The notes under the pieces were generated by a model that ran no database searches, was not told the origin of the DNA, and saw nothing but the letters and a program-made list of their open reading frames with translations. A stretch of 24,973 bases of DNA from Rhodocollybia butyracea (Eukaryota; Basidiomycota; Agaricomycetes; Agaricales; Omphalotaceae). Every line of letters begins with the position of its first letter. Position 1 is the stretch's first letter. Made by a program: the position numbers and the translations under genes. This document shows, in pieces, positions 19,859-24,973 of the stretch. The stretch spans positions 1 to 24,973 of the forward strand of contig JADNRY010000824.1 of NCBI GenBank assembly GCA_015501585.1, read 5' to 3'.

Positions 19859-22430
19859 CTACTGGAGTACATTATCAACAGTACTTGATCCTTGCCCACT
19901 TCTGAATTCTGCATAAATCTGCAAGGCCTGGGCAATGTCATTGAGCATTGCTACATCTCGTAGCAACTGTCGATGTTTGTCATCATTGTGATTATGGCTC
20001 GTAAGTAATCCTTGCCCATGTTCCGTCGCTGGACCTGGTCTCGGTTTCAGTCGCAACTCGGAATCAGACTCAAATAGGGAAGATCCATGGTCCTTTGATA
20101 GTGATACCCAAGAGGGTCACCATAAGTATAGCTAGGATTAGCGCATGGCGGGAATGGATGAAAGGGGTTTAATCGATGCACGGATATCGAGATTGAGGTA
20201 ATGATCCAAAGACATGCATGCGTCTACGTGAGGAATCTTTTTGCGGTATGTTAGGAGTAGTTGTCCAGTAGATGTTTCAACGGTACCCTGCCCAAGGGCA
20301 TTAATATAAGCAGAGACATGCCAGAGGAATGTCGACTTGCCTCGAATGCTCCACATAACTCATTGCTATAATAGTCTTCTGCCTGTTCCATTAACGAGGC
20401 AGAAGTTGGAGTAACTGAAGCCTCTTGAATCTGAGCATCAATTCGTCAATAGCTCCATGAATGCAACGTCGTGGACTCAGACTCACCGAAGATAGAGCTG
20501 AAAGGACCATCCCAGAATGTTGTTCATCTGGGATGGGGGAAATCTCACGAGACGGTTCTATCTGAGACCAAATTTCAGCAGGTTTCATGCTTAAATTGCT
20601 CTCGAGAATAACACAACCAATGTGGCCGAGTATTCGACCCCATATAGCATGGCCGCCATCTTCAAGTCTACCCAACTGAGGAGAAAACTCATGCTCAAAC
20701 TTAAACCGATCTGAAGGAGCAAGTTCAGAAAAGACACTTGAACAAAGAGGAGAAAGAAACGCGCCTAATTTGGTTGCAACAATTGGATCTGTACCCCCAT
20801 ATAACAGTAGCCGTCCGAGCTCCCAAAGCTGAGACAAAAAAGAGGTGCCCTTCCAGAAGTCTAGCACAGTTTTTCCTTGCGAAGATCCAGGGAAATTACT
20901 CAACAGGAACGCGGCGTCAATTTTGTCTTTCAAGAGCTTCACTCTGTTATCGAAATATTCAATCTTGGAATCCACTGAATCATGAGCCATGGACTGAGAA
21001 ACCATTAGATCAAAAGGCCAAAACATTGGATGAGCTCCCCTGCCTTTAGCAACGCCAGGCACTCCAGACAATTATTTAACGTTTCAAATGCCTCTTCCTT
21101 TCGCCTGTTGCTTGCGACTGCTTCTGCTTCAAACACATCCAGAGACTGAAAAAGATGGCGAATCTTTCGGTCGTTGTACTGTTTTAATCGAGCGGAAGTG
21201 TCAAGGTCTCTTGTGAATGGACTCTCAAATTCGCTGTGAACTCCTGGCTCCATCGCCTAAACAATAAATTTAAAAGAACGAAACAAGAGAGGGGAAAAAT
21301 ACATACGTTCAAAGAAGGATATGACTCAAATGCGTCATGAGACAACACAACATTGCAACCCTCTGGTGCTGGATTCTCGAGGTTAGGTACTTCTGGATCC
21401 ACCACCTGAAACTCATCTTTGAAAGCAAGGAAGCACTTCGAAAACAACTGCTACTCTCTGGTTTGGGGTTTTCGAGGTCGCTATGCACTACCTCCATCGC
21501 CTGGAAAGTTGTAGTTAGAAGCAACGAACAAGACCCAGACCAAGTTACACGCCTTCAAAGGACCAGGGTCATGGTCATGGTGAGAAGCTTTGGACCAGGG
21601 AAGCTGCAGAGTCTGAACATTACTATGGCTCTCCATAACAATGTAAGAAGGAGGGGGAATGCTGGATTATAGAGCGACGCTCACTGTGTAAGGTTTAGAA
21701 TTAATTCGGTAAACTCCTGTATGATGGAGTCCAGCGTTGAATAGGACACAAATTCGTCTGGTAGTGCGGTTGAAAAAACCTCGGCATTTTCCAGGATATT
21801 CAAGACGTGGACGCAGGTATTTATGGACAAATACATGGACATAATGTCTGGGTCGTTCAAGGTCCGCAATGGTAAAGGTGTAATTGCATCGGAAACTACT
21901 TGAGTAGCGCCTTAAAAACGAAATTTAAGCGCAGCAAGATGGAGGGACTGAATTGACTCACTAAGACGTGCTACAATAGCCCGGGCAAGCGTATCTTCAT
22001 ACAAACTTATAATCCAATCAGTAGAAATTTCATACATGATAGACAAAGGAACTAACTGTCTTTGTCATAATCAGAAGTTGTAGTTTATGAAGGAGGTATG
22101 AAGACTCATCATGACCTATGAACAGTTGGACAGTGTTTCTATCCCGAATGGAGCACCCAGCAGACCCTTGTAGGTTAGGGAGTTCTTCAATGTATTGCTT
22201 ATCGTAAGTTTCGGCACGATATAGAAGTTCTTGCTTTGGATAACAATGAGACTTCGACGAAACGAATGCAGAAAATATTCTTGTACTGACCACATCTGAG
22301 CTACTGACCGATATCAGTCCTTGTAATTTAGCAATTGCTTTTGAATTTTCAGAAGAAGCGCGCAAATCATCTGCGTTGACTTGCTCATAGGTCGAAAAAG
22401 CAGTATCAGGGCTCCCCAAAGAACATGGAT
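19859..22430 (-). CDS. Multi-exon unrecognised gene, minus strand, frame broken in places
   Basis: Coding-like segments run from about 22430 to 19859. The first (22419 to 22057, FSTYEQVNADDLRASSENSK) ends at a GTTAGT intron (22056-22006, CTGAT branch). It is followed by LYEDTLARAIVARLSESIQS and a frame covering 21890-21681. Further introns fit at 21550-21501 (GTGTAA, CTAAC, TTCCAG) and 21306-21257 (GTATGT, TTTAG). Both following exons begin with the codons for A-M-E and share a VHS-[DE]-x-E-x-P pattern, suggesting an internal repeat. Then come QSLDVFEAEAVASNRRKEE, FDLMVSQSMAHDSVDSKIEY, EDYYSNELCGAFEASRHSSG and a C-terminal LRLKPRPGPATEHGQG segment ending at 19859. Single-base corrections are needed near 21030, 20445 and elsewhere, and one in-frame stop lies near 21915. 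No domain is recognised. The start codon is uncertain; an ATG near 22428 is possible. Confidence 0.5.
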
Positions 22431-22510
22431 GAGAGCGGTTGGCAATTTGACGGAGTCCATAAAAAGTTCAGAGAAAACATTCGTGCGGTGTATCCTTTAT
22501 AGTATAGCAT

Positions 22511-22586
22511 AGAAAAAAAGAACAAAGAGAACAAAGAGAACAAGAAAGTACAGAAAGCAAGGAGAACAAAGAGAACAACGAGAACT
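22511..22586 (+). repeat. Purine-rich AGAACAAAG repeats in a divergent promoter
   Basis: About six imperfect copies of AGAACAAAG/GAGAACAAC lie between two divergently oriented genes, ending 20 nt before the 22605 ATG. The duplicate of this gene at 16056-16246 matches only from 22583 onward and lacks this tract. Confidence 0.6.
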
Positions 22587-22604
22587 TTGGCCGCTGGGTT
22601 CGTT

Positions 22605-23286
22605 ATGACTATAAATACAGTGACCAGCCTTTCCAATATCATTGCAGCCATGAACGAGCTCGACAAGTTGTTCGTCTCAGTCGACAGGCTCAAAAGTGAC
22701 ATCGACTCGGATAGGGACCGACTGACATCTGAAGAAGACCATAACTCAGCAACCCTTGATCAGCTGCGGGAAGAGATCCAGAAGATTGAAACTACGCTAG
22801 TAAGTGGAATAACTATATCTTTGAGTCTTATTCTTTAACGACCATGTGCACCAGAGAGATAGCATCCAAGTAAAACGGCATACAACGAGAAAACTCTTAA
22901 TCGCATATTGACGGAAGTGACGGAAGCGCAACGTTGCATCCCATCCTCTGACGAGTGGAGCCTCGCATTCCTAGATGGTTTATTATGTCGAGGGGCTCAG
23001 GTTGAATTGACCAGGGCCGTTGAGATGAATGCCCTACTTCCGCAAAGGCTGATTGAGCCTAAGCTTATCGAAGTGTAAAAGTAAGTGTCATGTTTGTCGT
23101 ATCTGTATTCACCTATCACGAAGCACGCAGGAGTTGATAGAGACGCTTCTTAAAGATTCTGAGGGCAAGCGCTCTACAGCCTCTCTGAACAGGAAATTAG
23201 AGCTCTATACTGCTCTTCAGCTCGCTTCTCTAGCTACGTTAGAAAATGTATTTCGCTTTTTAGCCCAAGGCTCAGGACGTACATAG
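22605..23286 (+). CDS. Three-exon gene, unrecognised helical protein of about 190 residues
   Basis: Exon 1 is 22605-22799, starting MTINTVTSLSNIIAAMNELD. The intron at 22800-22862 has GTAAGT, a TTTAAC branch and GATAG. Exon 2 is 22863-23080 (KTAYNEKTLNRILTEVTEAQ). The intron at 23081-23130 has GTAAGT and CGCAG. Exon 3 is 23131-23286, from ELIETLLKDSEGKRSTASLN to TAG. The first junction is in phase. At the end of exon 2 a TAA comes 2 nt before the donor, and one extra base would restore the frame into exon 3. The product is rich in charged heptad-like residues (RLKSDIDSDRDRLTSEEDH, QLREEIQKIETTL), so a coiled coil is likely. No membrane or catalytic motif was seen. It is divergent from the 19859-22430 gene, and its 5' end is duplicated at 16056-16246. 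Confidence 0.6.
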
Positions 23287-24973
23287 TTTATAATAGTCTA
23301 CTTCGCTATGGCCTTTATTTTCTTATTCATTTAGTGAGTGAAGTATGACTCTCGGGCAAAACCATAAATGTACCATATTTCCGAGGTGCTAGTGTTCCTG
23401 AGCAATTTAGGGGTCTCTGCGGATCCCTACAGATCGAATTTGAATGCTGTAACTTCGAATAAAGATGACAAGTGGCATCCGACGCGCGGAGATCTGATAC
23501 AGATGATCTTAGGACATCTCAGCGCGTAGCTTAGACAAGGTAACCAGCATGAGTGGACTAGTAGAGTAACCTGGTAAGTGGATATCTGGCTCGTTAATGG
23601 TTAACCCAATGAGAGCAGGTGTAGAGAATCCGGCGCAAGTATACGACGTATGATTGGCGGATGCTGACTAGACGTCGGGGGATAGATTGGCGAGTGGAAG
23701 TAGTAGTAAGGAACAGAGTAAAAAATAGAAACCGAGTCGGAAAACGCAATTCTGCCTCATAGAAGAAAAGCGATGGTATTTAAGGATGTGGGAAACGAAC
23801 AGAGAAATAAGGCCATACTTGAGTGAAGTAAAATCAAAAAGGCAGGAGGAAATACCATAAGTAGGTGGATGAGGAAAACATGTAGGTAGTCGTGCTCCTC
23901 AGCGTTGAGATATCAATGTTGGTACGCAGGAATTGACCAATCAACCAAGGGTTCTCTTATGGTATACAACATCGAGCGTGCACTGCATCGTTGGAGAAGT
24001 TAGCCAAGAACTGCCTGTTGTAGACCATTTGTACTCTTCTCTTGAGTTTGATTCCTGAACGTCTCATAGAGTACAGATTTCTGTAAGCAGCATAACCGAT
24101 ACAAAAGATGCGAAAAGTGCACCACTGCGTCGGAAGCTAGGCAGGCACCCTTGTTACTTTCATTCGCATTGAGTTTGAGTTTGAATTCATTGTACCCTCG
24201 GCCATCTGGTTCTCCCATCAGCTATTACCCGGTACTACTGGAATCAGATTCACGCCTGTTTCAAGTACTAGAGATTCAGCAGACTCGGCATGTGCTTGCG
24301 AATTGCAAAGACAACGAACAACATGGGCATTACATCCACCGGCGCCTTCCGCCGCTGGCTCGAAGAGGAGTATTCGCTTTAGATGCCCGAGTGGCAAGCA
24401 CGTGCAAAATCAATTTGCAAACTTTGACGACGATTTGCTCGTGCACATAACGCATATCCGTCCCTTACATCCCAAATTCCTGTCTTTCTTTTCCCGCCCT
24501 CGTATCTACAACAGAACTTACACGAACCAGTCTTAGTTTAATACCCTACCACATAATTTCCTATACTACCTCAACCATTAACCAGTACAGTATTCTACAG
24601 CCCCAAACACGTGGGTCAATAATACAATAATAACTCGACTAACAAGGTCATCGAAGAAACTAGCGGAAGATCCACCCGCCCAGCGGCGTGACCTTTTCCG
24701 TGATTCCCCGAGCTAATGCCTCGGTGCACCTTTTAGATTGAACCTGCGATAGATGAGGCTGGAATAATATATAGATGATGGGGTACACAGCCAAACTTTG
24801 GAGCGGAAGGCGGGAGGCTGTGCTGTGCCCCCCGTATCACGTTCCTTCGCCGCCAAGCAAGATGCGCGGGTGGGGGGACTCAATGGCTCTCAATGGTCAC
24901 CCGACCCAGCCCAACCTCGCGAGCCCTCCAACAGTGTCCTCCTCCAACCCATATTTACGACTTTTTGGTCAGC
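23287..24973. other. Gene-free right end of the window
   Basis: Only short overlapping frames are present (for example 24000-24218 minus, 24151-24536 plus), without motifs or splice pairs. A TTGAGT/TTGAAT run lies at 24169-24187. From about 24780 the sequence becomes GC-richer with C and G tracts, possibly the upstream region of a gene beyond the window, but this is a guess. Confidence 0.3.

Noticed and set aside
22406..22702. Minus-strand membrane-like protein of about 98 residues
   Set aside because: The hydrophobic stretch comes from reading the purine-rich promoter repeats antisense, and the rest is antisense to exon 1 of the 22605 gene.

Overview
The window looks like nuclear DNA of a basidiomycete fungus, most likely an agaricomycete. 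The evidence is a FunK1-type fungal protein kinase, many 43-63 nt introns with GT..AG ends and CTAAC/CTGAT-like branch sites, a TATA box about 30 nt before one start codon, and an LTR retrotransposon with a basidiomycete-style gag. No rRNA, CRISPR array, bacterial operon or complete tRNA was seen. The region is gene-poor, repeat-rich and much rearranged.

Layout. 426-3048 (+) holds an unrecognised protein with a GAL4-like cysteine cluster, a coiled coil and an acidic tail. A decayed paralogue lies inverted at 4545-6203 (-), with a central deletion replaced by a tRNA-like insert. 3890-10010 carries scattered, shuffled copies of a repeat family, a 79-bp hairpin element, and a broken minus-strand gene (8761-9284) whose 3' end is duplicated at 9439-9526. 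11798-12770 (+) is a clean four-exon gene of unknown function, the only one whose reading frame I can join without correction. 12884-14851 (+) is a FunK1 kinase gene with several frame breaks. 16374-19657 is an LTR retrotransposon with 251-bp LTRs, a TTTGT target duplication and a polypurine tract. It has a gag relic but no polymerase, so it is non-autonomous. 19859-22430 (-) and 22605-23286 (+) are a divergent pair of unrecognised multi-exon genes. The 5' end of the latter is duplicated, inverted, at 16056-16246, just outside the retrotransposon.

The most unusual signal is inside the retrotransposon: LTRs, gag region and 3' untranslated part are filled with short perfect inverted repeats (arms 5-10 bp, loops mostly 2-6 nt). 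At least 26 have arms of 7 bp or more, where about two would be expected by chance. The last 370 bp before the 3' LTR is an almost unbroken hairpin array. A second theme is that most genes here read well only if single bases are added or removed, often in homopolymer runs. That suggests either an unpolished long-read assembly or widespread recent decay.

All assignments come from reading the sequence. No database search was possible. Exon boundaries are inferred from splice consensus and frame, and for one gene from its paralogue.
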